This document shows positions 56,742-64,000 of a stretch of 64,000 bases of DNA, in pieces (the stretch's first letter is position 1; each line of letters begins with the position of its first letter). The translations under genes were made by a program, and so were the position numbers. Origin of the DNA: Prauserella rugosa (GTDB lineage: Bacteria; Actinomycetota; Actinomycetes; Mycobacteriales; Pseudonocardiaceae); NCBI RefSeq assembly GCF_000719975.1, contig NZ_JOIJ01000017.1, positions 31,223 to 95,222 on the forward strand, read 5' to 3'. The notes under the pieces are model-generated. The model ran no database searches. It saw only the letters and a program-made list of their open reading frames with translations, and was not told the DNA's origin.

Positions 56742-59387
56742 TCAGGCCATCAGCTCCAGTTTCGCGAGCTCGCCCCTGCTGGTGACGCCGAGCTTCGGAT
56801 ACGCCTTGTACAGGTGGTAACCGACCGTCCGCGGGCTGAGGTACAGGCGGGCGCCGATGTCGCGGTTGCTGAGCCCGTCGGCGGCGAGCGCGGCGATGCG
56901 CCGCTCCTGCGGCGTGAGCGTGTCCGCACCGGGCGCCGTCGTCGCGCTGTCCCTGCGTTCGCCTGCGGCGCGCAGTTCGGTACGGGCGCGCTCGGCCCAC
57001 GGGGTCGCTCCGTGCCGTTCGAACAACGACAGTGCCGCGCGCAGGTGCGCCCGTGCTCGCGCGGGCCGGCGTTCGCGGCGCAGCCACTCCCCGTGGACGA
57101 GTTCGGTGCGCGCCTGCTCGAACGCTCCTGCCTGCCCCGCCACCGCCATCGCGGCCGCGAACTCGGCCTTGCCCAGCAGCGCTGCGCTCCGCGCGGCCAA
57201 CGCCTCGCCCCAGGCACTGCCAGTGGCCGCTGCCCACGTGGTGAGGTTCGCCAGCGCACGGTCCACCACGTCGTCGCCCACCGAGTCGCCGGACTCGGCC
57301 GCCCTGGCGACGGCTTCGATCAGGTCGGGCACGAGTTCCAGGCCGACGAGGCCGACGTCGACGGCACAGGCCAACCGCTCGATCACGCCGTTCAGCCGTC
57401 CTGCGCCGAGGTCGAGGAGAGCAGCGGCGTGTTCGGCCGACGACTGGTCGGCGTCGGCGGCGTATCGCGCGACGCCCTGCTCGTCGCCGCGGAGGCCCGC
57501 CACGACGGCCAGCACGCCCGAGGCCTCGGCGATACCGCGGCGTTGTCCGATGGACACGGCCGTGGCCAGGCCCTCCTCGGCGGTGGTGACGGCTTCGCCG
57601 AGATCGCCGAGCCGCAGCTGTGCGCGGGCCAGCACCGCCAGCACCCGCGGCAGGACGCCGGTCGCCGCGTGCGCCCTGGCCTCGGTGACCAGCTCCAGCG
57701 CCTCGGCACGTGCGGTGTCGTGTTCGCCGAGCAGCGCCCACCACGACGCGCTCCTCGCTCGGGCGCGCAGGCTGATCGCGACGTCGGTGCAGGTGTCGAC
57801 CGGTGCGCAGTCGGCCTCGAGCAGGGCACGCAGGGCGGCGACCGCTGCGGCCGGGCCTCCGCCGGCGGCGGTCGCCAGCGCACGCACCTGGTCGGCGCCA
57901 GGTACCGCGAGGGTTTCGGCCAGCTCGGCCGCATCCGTCACCTTGTCCGGATCGTCGGCCGCCCAGGCGGCCTCCGCGGCGGCGACGAGGAGTCGTCCCG
58001 CGTCACGCGGCGCGGCGCCCGCCAGGCGTTTGGCCGTGCCGACCAGCGTGTGGTGTGCGTCGATGGGACGGTCGTCGTCCTCGGCGAGCGTCGCCCGCAC
58101 GATCGCCGACCAGGTGGCGTCCGCGGGGTCGGGCAACAGGGCGGATGCCTGGTCGGCAAGCTGGCGTGCGCGTTCGGGCTGTCCCGCGTCGGCAGCTGCG
58201 CGAGCCGCGGAGGTCAGTCGCCTGCCCTCGTCGCGAGGGGCAGGGCTGAGGCGCGCGGCGCGTTCGTAGGCGTCGGCGACCGCGGCCATGCCTCCGCGCA
58301 TGCGGGCGTGCTCGACACCGGTCTCCAGTTCGGCAGCGACGGACTCGTCGGAAGTGGTGGTCGTCGCGGCGAGATGCCGGCCCCGCCGGTCGGCGTCGGC
58401 CTCGACGGTGAGCACGTCCACCAGCGCGCGATGCGCCTCGATACGGCGTGCGAACGTGGCCCCACGGTAGACCGCGGGACCGATGAGCGGATGGCTGAAC
58501 CCGAAGCAGGTGTCGGTGAACATGACCAGGCCGGCGTCCTCGGCTTCGCGCAGGTCGTCGAGGGTCGCGCCGAGCCGTCGCGCGGCGGCGAGGATGGTGC
58601 CGGTGTCGCAGGTGTCGTCGGCTGCTGCCACGAGCAGCATCGTGCGAGCACGTTCGGACAACGCGGCGAGGTCGGCCTCGAACGGGCCGGCACCCACCGG
58701 TCCGCCGCGTCCGATTTCGAGCAGCGCGGACGGGATCCCGCGCGAGGCTTCGATCACCGGCGCGTACCGATGCCGGGGGAGTTCGGTCGACGCGAGGATG
58801 CGCGCGGCCGCCTCGTCGTCCACACCGGACAGTCGATGGTGCGGCATGCCCGCGACGTCCCGGACGGAGCCCGCGGGTACGCGGAGCGGTTCCCGGACGG
58901 CGGCGAGGATGCCCACGCGCTCGCCGGCCAGCCTGCGCGCCGCGAACGACAGGGCGTCGCGGGATTCCTCGTCCACCCAGTGCAGATCGTCGACGAGCAC
59001 CAGCACCGGCGTCCGCCTGCCGAGCAGGCTGAGCAGCTCGAGCAGGGCGGCGCCCACCGCGAACCGGCCGCCGGGGTCGGAGCCTGCGAGCACGCGGCGG
59101 ATGGTCTCGGCGTGCGTATCGGCCAGGTCGCCGACGTGGTCGACCACGGGACGCAGCAACAGGTGCAGACCGGCGTAGGGCAACGTCGACTCGCCCTCGG
59201 AGCCACCGCCCCGCAGAAGGAACAGGCCGTCGGCGCTGCTCGCGGCGTGTGCGAGCAGCGCCGACTTCCCGATGCCCGCCTCCCCGCGGAACACCAGTGC
59301 CTGCCCACCCCCGGTACGCAGCTCGGCCAACATCCGGTCGATGCGGCCGAGTTCGTCGTCGCGTCCGTGCAGCCGTGGGAACGTCAT
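56742..59387 (-). CDS. LAL-type LuxR-family ATP-dependent regulator
   Basis: An 881-residue protein from ATG 59387. N-terminal AAA-type ATPase with Walker A GEAGIGKS near residue 37 and Walker B LVLVDDLHW near 150, a long helical TPR-like middle, and a LuxR helix-turn-helix at the end (LTPQERRIAALAADGLSNRD, then GARLYLSPRTVGYHLYKAYP). Large LAL activators (MalT relatives) use ATP and an inducer to switch on target genes. The adjacent FMN-reductase gene upstream is a likely target or partner. Confidence 0.9.
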   Translation of the reverse strand: MTFPRLHGRDDELGRIDRMLAELRTGGGQALVFRGEAGIGKSALLAHAASSADGLFLLRGGGSEGESTLPYAGLHLLLRPVVDHVGDLADTHAETIRRVLAGSDPGGRFAVGAALLELLSLLGRRTPVLVLVDDLHWVDEESRDALSFAARRLAGERVGILAAVREPLRVPAGSVRDVAGMPHHRLSGVDDEAAARILASTELPRHRYAPVIEASRGIPSALLEIGRGGPVGAGPFEADLAALSERARTMLLVAAADDTCDTGTILAAARRLGATLDDLREAEDAGLVMFTDTCFGFSHPLIGPAVYRGATFARRIEAHRALVDVLTVEADADRRGRHLAATTTTSDESVAAELETGVEHARMRGGMAAVADAYERAARLSPAPRDEGRRLTSAARAAADAGQPERARQLADQASALLPDPADATWSAIVRATLAEDDDRPIDAHHTLVGTAKRLAGAAPRDAGRLLVAAAEAAWAADDPDKVTDAAELAETLAVPGADQVRALATAAGGGPAAAVAALRALLEADCAPVDTCTDVAISLRARARSASWWALLGEHDTARAEALELVTEARAHAATGVLPRVLAVLARAQLRLGDLGEAVTTAEEGLATAVSIGQRRGIAEASGVLAVVAGLRGDEQGVARYAADADQSSAEHAAALLDLGAGRLNGVIERLACAVDVGLVGLELVPDLIEAVARAAESGDSVGDDVVDRALANLTTWAAATGSAWGEALAARSAALLGKAEFAAAMAVAGQAGAFEQARTELVHGEWLRRERRPARARAHLRAALSLFERHGATPWAERARTELRAAGERRDSATTAPGADTLTPQERRIAALAADGLSNRDIGARLYLSPRTVGYHLYKAYPKLGVTSRGELAKLELMA

Positions 59388-59430
59388 GGGCACGAGCGTG
59401 CAACCTCGACCAAGGTTGAGGTCAAGCACG

Positions 59431-60036
59431 TCACGATGCGTAGGGACGCCGGGTCCTCGCCTCGCGCAGTGCCCTGCCCCACCAGTGGAGCTGGTCGAGC
59501 ATGCCCTTGGCGGCCTTGCCCGTGGATGAGGGGTCGTGCGGGTTGCCGTCGTCGTCGAAGCGGTCCCAGAAGTTGTGGAAGCTGACGGTGTCGCGCACGG
59601 TCATGGCGTGCAGTTCGGCGAACACGCCGCGCAGGTGCTCGACGGCGCGCAGCCCGCCACCCATGCCGCCGTAGGCGACGAATCCGACGGGCTTGGCCCG
59701 CCACTGGTCGTGGTAGTAGTCGATCGCGATCTTGAGCGAGGCCGGGTAGCTGTGGTTGTACTCGGGGGTGACCACGACGACCGCGTCCGCGTCGTCGAGG
59801 CGCGCGCCGAGTGCGTCGCTGTCGTCGGATCCGCACAGGGAGTTCGGCAAGTGCATCCCGGCGAGGTCGACGAGGTCGACGTCGAAGCCGTGGTGCCTGC
59901 GCGCTTCCCCGGCGAACCATGCGGCGGGTACGGGGCCGAACCGGTCGGCGCGCGTGCTGCCGATGATGACGGCGAGCCGGAGGGTGTCCTGTTCTGCGCC
60001 GGGCGTTTCCTGGCTATGCGTTGTCGTCGTGTTCAT
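59431..60036 (-). CDS. NADPH-dependent FMN reductase family oxidoreductase
   Basis: A 201-residue flavodoxin-fold protein from ATG 60036. Early flavin-phosphate motif (AVIIGSTRADRFGPVPAAWF), TPEYNHSYPASLKIAIDYYH and VAYGGMGGGLRAVEHLRGVF are family hallmarks. It likely reduces quinones, FMN or azo compounds with NADPH. It lies 43 bp upstream of the LAL regulator on the same strand. Confidence 0.9.
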   Translation of the reverse strand: MNTTTTHSQETPGAEQDTLRLAVIIGSTRADRFGPVPAAWFAGEARRHHGFDVDLVDLAGMHLPNSLCGSDDSDALGARLDDADAVVVVTPEYNHSYPASLKIAIDYYHDQWRAKPVGFVAYGGMGGGLRAVEHLRGVFAELHAMTVRDTVSFHNFWDRFDDDGNPHDPSSTGKAAKGMLDQLHWWGRALREARTRRPYAS

Positions 60037-60157
60037 GGGGTTTCACGCTAGGAAGCGCCCCCGGTGGCCGACATCTGTCAACCGACCGGTGAACCGACTG
60101 ACCGGCCCGTCCCGGTCGAGCCTGCGGTCAGGCCTGTTTCGGCCGGGCCTGTCTCGG

Positions 60158-60622
60158 TCAGGCCGTCGAGTTGGGTGCGTCGGGACCTGCGGACACGCGG
60201 GTGAGCCGGGTGAAGGTGACGAAGCCGTCGTCCGTGCCCGGCCAGTGCCGCCGCACGGCCGCGAGGCCGGACCGGCGGACGACGGAGCGGAGCACGAAGA
60301 CGACCACGATGGCGTCGTCGGCATAGCCGAGCACTGGAACGAAGTCGGGGAAGAGGTCGACGGGCAGGGCGAGGTAGGCGAGCAGCAGCCACAGGCGCAC
60401 GTGTACGCCGCGGGGCAGGGAGCGGTCGGAGCCGAGCCTGCGCACGAGGCGGAGCACGTCGGGGAGCAGCCGCAACGCCTCGCGGAGGAGGCCGCCGCGA
60501 GGGCGCACGATGATCAGCGTGACGACGAGCGTCACCCACAGCGCCGCGACGCCGATGGCGATGCCGATCAGCAACTCCCAATACCAGGACACGAGGGCAG
60601 CGTAGGCGAGCGGCCGGACCAC
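60158..60622 (-). CDS. DUF1232 membrane protein
   Basis: A 154-residue protein from GTG 60622. It has one or two N-terminal helices, then the DUF1232 signature LAYLALPVDLFPDFVPVLGY-ADDAI near residue 90. The family is associated with membranes; its function is not established. Confidence 0.85.
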   Translation of the reverse strand: MVRPLAYAALVSWYWELLIGIAIGVAALWVTLVVTLIIVRPRGGLLREALRLLPDVLRLVRRLGSDRSLPRGVHVRLWLLLAYLALPVDLFPDFVPVLGYADDAIVVVFVLRSVVRRSGLAAVRRHWPGTDDGFVTFTRLTRVSAGPDAPNSTA

Positions 60623-60664
60623 CCCACGCGCGCCGACGGCGGACGGCTAAGCTGAGCCCCGGCA

Positions 60665-60737
<73 letters not shown>

Positions 60738-61022
60738 CCAAAAGATGCTTGGCGAGCTGCGAAGGCAGCCGACTTCGCGATCTTCTGCGAATCCTCGGTC
60801 GACATGTGATCAGATGTGCCGCCGGCCCACCGCCTGGACTGCCACACTGTGACCGGTTGCACCATACGCGGACGTAGCCATCCGACATAGCCGGTCGCTG
60901 ATCAACGGTGTCATCACTGGCCGAAGCATGATCAGCAACGTCTTCTCACCCTCGACACCTTGTCAGCACCGGCCGGCGACGGCTACGGCAGCCCAGCTCG
61001 ACCCCGTGCGGACCGAGATCCA

Positions 61023-61622
61023 CTACCGTGGCTCGCGACGAGAAAGCGCGTCGATGGCATCGAGGTCAGCGCGTAGTTGGTCGGCGATCTCCACGTTCGT
61101 CGTGGGCGATGGGTGCCGCGCGTTCAGTGACCATGCTCCGTCGCGCAAACTCCTCACCGCAAGATCGGCCTTGCGGAGCGCGTCCTGCACGAGGGCGCCT
61201 GACGCCGTGGGGACTGCCTCGTCCCGGAGGGTCATGCCGATCCGCATGATCGTGTCGCATAGGTCGGCTGCATTGTCCGGATCCTTGTTCATCGCGGCCG
61301 TGCGAGCAGCAACAGCGAAAGCGGAGATCAGCAGGCCGACATTCGGCCCATCCAGTGGCAGTGGTGGCAATGTGTCGTCATGAGCTTGGGCTTCCTGAAC
61401 ATTCCGGAACGTGCCCCGCGCCAAGTTAGCGGCCGTGTCTTCGTCGATGTACTTCAGGGCGCTACGCCTTTGGATTCCCAACTGCTCGGAGATCCTGTCC
61501 AAATGTGAGCGCAGCATGTTCCGGGCCTCACCAGGCTTCAGCGGCATGCCACGGGCAGCGAACTCCCGGTCCAACGCTTCTGCGATCCGGACGAACTTCT
61601 CCGTTCGATCAAACTCCGCCAT
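61023..61622 (-). CDS. Hypothetical protein in the tRNA-Lys islet
   Basis: A 199-residue protein from ATG 61622. The N-terminal 80 residues hint at a DNA-binding region (RSHLDRISEQLGIQRRSALK). The rest is helical and matches no family I recognise. It could be an accessory or defence gene of the islet. Its codon use is less GC-biased than neighbouring core genes. Confidence 0.65.
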   Translation of the reverse strand: MAEFDRTEKFVRIAEALDREFAARGMPLKPGEARNMLRSHLDRISEQLGIQRRSALKYIDEDTAANLARGTFRNVQEAQAHDDTLPPLPLDGPNVGLLISAFAVAARTAAMNKDPDNAADLCDTIMRIGMTLRDEAVPTASGALVQDALRKADLAVRSLRDGAWSLNARHPSPTTNVEIADQLRADLDAIDALSRREPR

Positions 61623-61695
61623 AGCATCGGACGATACAAGGAAGGACCGACAATCCTTCGAGCCTCAACCCTTCGTGCTTGGTTCGAGGAAATAT

Positions 61696-61734
61696 ATTGC
61701 GCGTGACAAGCTCCTGGATGTTGTCGAGCGCAAT
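61696..61734. other. Imperfect hairpin in the islet
   Basis: ATTGCGC/GCGCAAT with an inner GACAA/TTGTC pair. It lies between the hypothetical gene and higA, in a gene-free 220-bp stretch, and may be a terminator or promoter element. Confidence 0.4.
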
Positions 61735-61843
61735 ACGTATCGGGGACATTATCTAGCGCGTCGACCAGGCCGTCCGCGAAACGCGCCGTCACCCCGACCT
61801 GCGGTTGACACGAGCCGGGAAGCGCCTTGTCGGGCGCCGGACC

Positions 61844-62134
61844 TTACGCCGAGATCGGGTGGATGCGCTCGAGCTCATCACCGAGCGCATCGCGCGCGGT
61901 CTCGCGGTCGTAGAGCTCCTGCAGCCCGGTCCAGAAGCCCTCGGACATGTTAAAGAAACGCGATAGGCGCAGTCCGGTGTCCGCAGTGATGCTGCGCCGC
62001 CCAGCGATGATCTGGGACAAGCGCGCCTGATCGACCCCGATCTCTTTGGCGAGCCGGTACGCGGACACGCCCAGCGGGTCGAGGAACTCCTCCTTGAGGA
62101 TTTCACCGGGGTGAACCGGCGGCATGGTGGTCAT
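61844..62134 (-). CDS. higA: HigA-family antitoxin
   Basis: A 96-residue XRE-type protein from ATG 62134 with AGGGAGA upstream. PPVHPGEILKEEFLDPLGVS, then YRLAKEIGVDQARLSQIIAG is the typical HigA start and helix-turn-helix. It lies 8 bp after the toxin gene. It should bind and neutralise HigB and repress their operon. Confidence 0.9.
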   Translation of the reverse strand: MTTMPPVHPGEILKEEFLDPLGVSAYRLAKEIGVDQARLSQIIAGRRSITADTGLRLSRFFNMSEGFWTGLQELYDRETARDALGDELERIHPISA

Positions 62135-62142
62135 GATTCTCC

Positions 62143-62421
62143 CTAGTGGTAGTCGACGATCTCGACGTGTTCAGGGCCGCTGTCGGTCCAGGTGAAGCAG
62201 ACGCGCCATTGGTCGTTGATGCGGATACTGTGTTGTCCTGCCCGGTCCCCGCGTAGTTGTTCGAGGCGATTACCGGGCGGAACTCGCAGGTCATCAAGCT
62301 GACCCGCCTTGTCGAGCATCACGAGCTTGACCCACGCCCGACGTCGAACGTCAGGCGGTAGCCGGGTGTCGCGACGGTGCCAGAGCTTCTCGGTGTGCTT
62401 GTTGCCGAACGACCGGATCAT
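62143..62421 (-). CDS. higB: HigB/RelE-family toxin
   Basis: A 92-residue protein from ATG 62421. MIRSFGNKHTEKLWHRRDTR and INDQWRVCFTWTDSGPEHVE-IVDYH match HigB toxins, ribosome-dependent mRNA endonucleases. It is the first gene of the pair, as usual for higBA. Confidence 0.9.
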   Translation of the reverse strand: MIRSFGNKHTEKLWHRRDTRLPPDVRRRAWVKLVMLDKAGQLDDLRVPPGNRLEQLRGDRAGQHSIRINDQWRVCFTWTDSGPEHVEIVDYH

Positions 62422-62634
62422 GACGTCCTACTTGTGGGCCTCACAAGTACTAACGTACATCGATACTAGCGAGACACGCAAGGGGTCGGTCGACCTGTCC
62501 GGCAACCATGTCCCGTCAACAAACCCAGCCCCGCCTCTCCATAAGCACCGAGGTGGACCGCTTGAGCAGAGAAGGAGAACGGATACATAAGGGGCCCACG
62601 CTGTATATGATCTTGAGATCGCGGAATCCGGCCC
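62422..62634. other. Right end of the islet, gene-free
   Basis: About 210 bp, relatively AT-rich, between higB and the right repeat. It probably contains the higBA promoter on the minus strand. No gene or recombinase remnant is evident. Confidence 0.4.
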
Positions 62635-62663
62635 TTAATCCTCGGGTTCTGGGTTCGAGTCCC
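62635..62663 (+). repeat. Right attachment-site-like copy (tRNA-Lys 3' fragment)
   Basis: Identical to 60699-60727 and followed by a diverged acceptor end, CAAGCGGTCCACCA. It lacks the 5' half of a tRNA, so it is a fragment rather than a gene. Confidence 0.8.
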
Positions 62664-62724
62664 CAAGCGGTCCACCATCCGCCCAGGTCGCGTGACATGG
62701 GCCTTGCACGACGAACGCCCCTAC

Positions 62725-63297
62725 TCAGCCCCGCGGAACGTTCGGCTCAGCAGCCTCGACCAACGAGTTCGCAATGTCGCAGGCCTCCTTCGTATCCATT
62801 CCGCTTACGACCACGTCGACGCGTGATGTGTCGGTTACGCCGATTGAAATCGTGCAGCCGTTGGCACTGGGAGAACGTGCGTACTTCCGGCCGTCGTCTT
62901 CCGTGTGCTGAACTCCAAACCCAGTGTTAGGAACGTCCTCAACGCCACCGTTCTCGCGGATCGCAATGCCCGTCGTTGGCATGTCGCCTGCAGTGTCTTG
63001 CCGGTCTGGACTCCACTGGCAGGTGAGCGCGGTACCGACGTTCTTCTGCACGGGCTCCTCGACTGCGCCAAACTTGGCGACGTCCTCGGTCCGCAGGATC
63101 GAGCACGGGTCGATACCCCCAAGCGGACTACTCGGATCTGCGCTACTGGGCTCCGCTGGTTCCGTTACCGAAGTCGCGGCTGGCGAGCTCGGTCCGGGGT
63201 CTGCCTCGGGTGTGCCGCCCTCACTGTCAGAGCAAGCTGACAGTGAGAAAGCAGCTACGACGGCGAACGGCAGTGCTGCCGCGCGGAATGAACGCAC
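62725..63297 (-). CDS. DUF3558 lipoprotein
   Basis: A 190-residue protein from GTG 63297 with AGGAG upstream. Lipoprotein signal with LSAC near residue 22, a Ser/Pro/Glu linker, then the DUF3558 domain (DPCSILRTEDVAKFGAVEEP; CTISIGVTDTSRVDVVVSGM). Common in Pseudonocardiaceae next to ESX/PPE genes. Cys residues suggest a disulfide. Confidence 0.85.
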   Translation of the reverse strand: MRSFRAAALPFAVVAAFSLSACSDSEGGTPEADPGPSSPAATSVTEPAEPSSADPSSPLGGIDPCSILRTEDVAKFGAVEEPVQKNVGTALTCQWSPDRQDTAGDMPTTGIAIRENGGVEDVPNTGFGVQHTEDDGRKYARSPSANGCTISIGVTDTSRVDVVVSGMDTKEACDIANSLVEAAEPNVPRG

Positions 63298-63308
63298 CGG
63301 TTGTGCTC

Positions 63309-63770
63309 CTACCCTTTGAACGTGTCCTTTTGCTGCTCTTCCGAGTCGCGATAGTTGTCCATCGCGACCTTCAGAGCCTCTTCCGAATCCTTGATGACGG
63401 TCCGCAGCTGCCGCAACATAGGTAGCACCCCCTGCGGACCGTCTCCGCTTTGCCGCACATGTTGGGCTACTTGTTGCGCGTAGGGGCCGGTTCCGAGCTG
63501 AGGCTCCTTTGCCAAGAACTCGGCGTCGCCCATGATCTCGTCGAGATCGTCGCGTGCCTCGATGAGCGCATCCCGGATGGGCTGGGCGGCGTTCTCGCTT
63601 ACCCGGAAGCCACCGCCCTTTGCGGAATCCAGCAGTGCGCTGGATTGCGCCTGTGCTTCGCCGACTTGCTTGGTCAGCGCGCTGCCTGCTGCGCCGACGG
63701 CGGCGCCGATCCGCGCGCCGCCGGGTGCGCCTCCGCCTGTGGGCTCTGGAATCTCACCGAACTCGGGCAT
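63309..63770 (-). CDS. Small ESX/WXG100-like protein
   Basis: A 153-residue protein from ATG 63770. After a Gly/Pro-rich start, residues about 30-150 are helical with a size and layout like WXG100-type ESX proteins (AAQPIRDALIEARDDLDEIM; VIKDSEEALKVAMDNYRDSE). It lies 37 bp after the PPE-type gene and 11 bp before the DUF3558 gene. Its identity as a secretion substrate or partner is inference. Confidence 0.7.
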   Translation of the reverse strand: MPEFGEIPEPTGGGAPGGARIGAAVGAAGSALTKQVGEAQAQSSALLDSAKGGGFRVSENAAQPIRDALIEARDDLDEIMGDAEFLAKEPQLGTGPYAQQVAQHVRQSGDGPQGVLPMLRQLRTVIKDSEEALKVAMDNYRDSEEQQKDTFKG

Positions 63771-63807
63771 CTCGGTTCCCCTCGGGTTGCTTACCTGACG
63801 TCGTGGT

Positions 63808-64000
63808 TTATTCGCCGATGACGGGTGGGGCGGTGCGTTCGTCAGTGCCGAACAGGCTGTCGGGGTCGGCTTCGACCAGCCAGGAGGGACGTTGGTGTTC
63901 TTCGTCCTCGCCGCCCTGCTGGTTGCCGCGTCCGGCTCCGGCGCCGCCCATCATGCCGCCACCGGCACCACCACGGGCGCCCGCGCCACCGGCCGCGGCC
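63808..64000 (-). CDS. PPE-domain-type protein, C-terminal end only
   Basis: The minus strand is open from the window edge to TAA at 63808. The 63 visible residues comprise a Gly/Ala-rich tract and the end PSWLVEADPDSLFGTD, APPVIGE, a tail I associate with Pseudonocardiaceae PPE-domain proteins. The N-terminal PPE domain is outside the window. Confidence 0.65.
   Translation of the reverse strand, partial: AAAGGAGARGGAGGGMMGGAGAGRGNQQGGEDEEHQRPSWLVEADPDSLFGTDERTAPPVIGE

Noticed and set aside
55719..59585. Very long plus-strand open frame opposite the LAL regulator
   Set aside because: It is a GC-codon shadow: the opposite strand carries a coherent ATPase-LuxR protein and this product has no domain or ribosome binding site. 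The same reasoning removes the long frames opposite the LCP gene (44858-48490) and the pst genes (39275-41659).
62635..62676. Second tRNA-Lys gene
   Set aside because: Only the 3' half is present; no D arm or 5' acceptor strand precedes it, and the T stem has a mismatch.

Overview
The window is high-GC actinobacterial DNA, most likely from a member of the Pseudonocardiaceae (Saccharomonospora/Prauserella/Amycolatopsis group; the genus is a guess). Supporting evidence is a GlnR-type regulator, mycothiol synthase, a PPE/ESX-type protein cluster with a DUF3558 lipoprotein, DUF1416 and DUF4395 proteins, many GTG starts with GGAGG-type ribosome binding sites, and an order of genes that matches Mycobacterium tuberculosis Rv0814c-Rv0823c.

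Layout. 1-3.5 kb: end of a helix-turn-helix protein and three secreted peptidoglycan-hydrolase-like proteins (M15-like, M23 with a SapA-like tail, M15-like). 3.7-10.5 kb: UvrA-like ABC protein, VOC/AraC pair, a YciI (DGPF) protein with its ECF sigma factor, and two unknown membrane proteins. 10.7-14.3 kb: a frameshifted VWA/SpaA-type surface protein ending in a sortase-like signal, with a 164-bp MITE-like element touching its stop codon. 14.7-20.4 kb: a 35-codon small ORF, SLC13 permease plus glycerate kinase, catalase with a Fur/CatR-like palindrome, LtrA. 20.5-28.4 kb: a polyol catabolic operon (dehydrogenase, ABC importer, xylulokinase) divergent from a SorC regulator whose start codon lies inside a palindrome. 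28.4-30.2 kb: secreted propeller protein and a flavin-fold protein.

30.5-35.7 kb: sulfur block (sseC, cysA-type rhodanese, DUF4395, a Cys-containing leader peptide, thiX-like thioredoxin), lmeA, glnR, mshD. 36.1-39.3 kb: cobalamin riboswitch and BtuFCD-type importer. 39.8-44.8 kb: pstSCAB and phoU with PHO-box-like repeats. 44.9-51.3 kb: very large LCP cell-wall ligase, GGDEF protein, HxlR regulator, tRNA-dihydrouridine synthase. 51.8-60.6 kb: Mrr-like nuclease, Cu/Zn SOD-like protein, DMT transporter, small membrane proteins, LAL-type LuxR regulator and FMN reductase. 60.7-62.7 kb: a tRNA-Lys bounded by a 29-bp duplication enclosing a HigBA toxin-antitoxin islet with no integrase. 62.7-64 kb: DUF3558 lipoprotein, ESX-like small protein and the end of a PPE-type protein.

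The most unusual feature is a family of eight intergenic arrays (about 50 copies) of a 9-bp core, CGTGTTGCG, repeated with an almost strict 21-bp period and 12 variable bases between cores. Seven of the eight lie just downstream of a stop codon and point the same way as the gene that ends there; one array runs into a coding sequence and one lies upstream of a gene. No function is known to me for these arrays.
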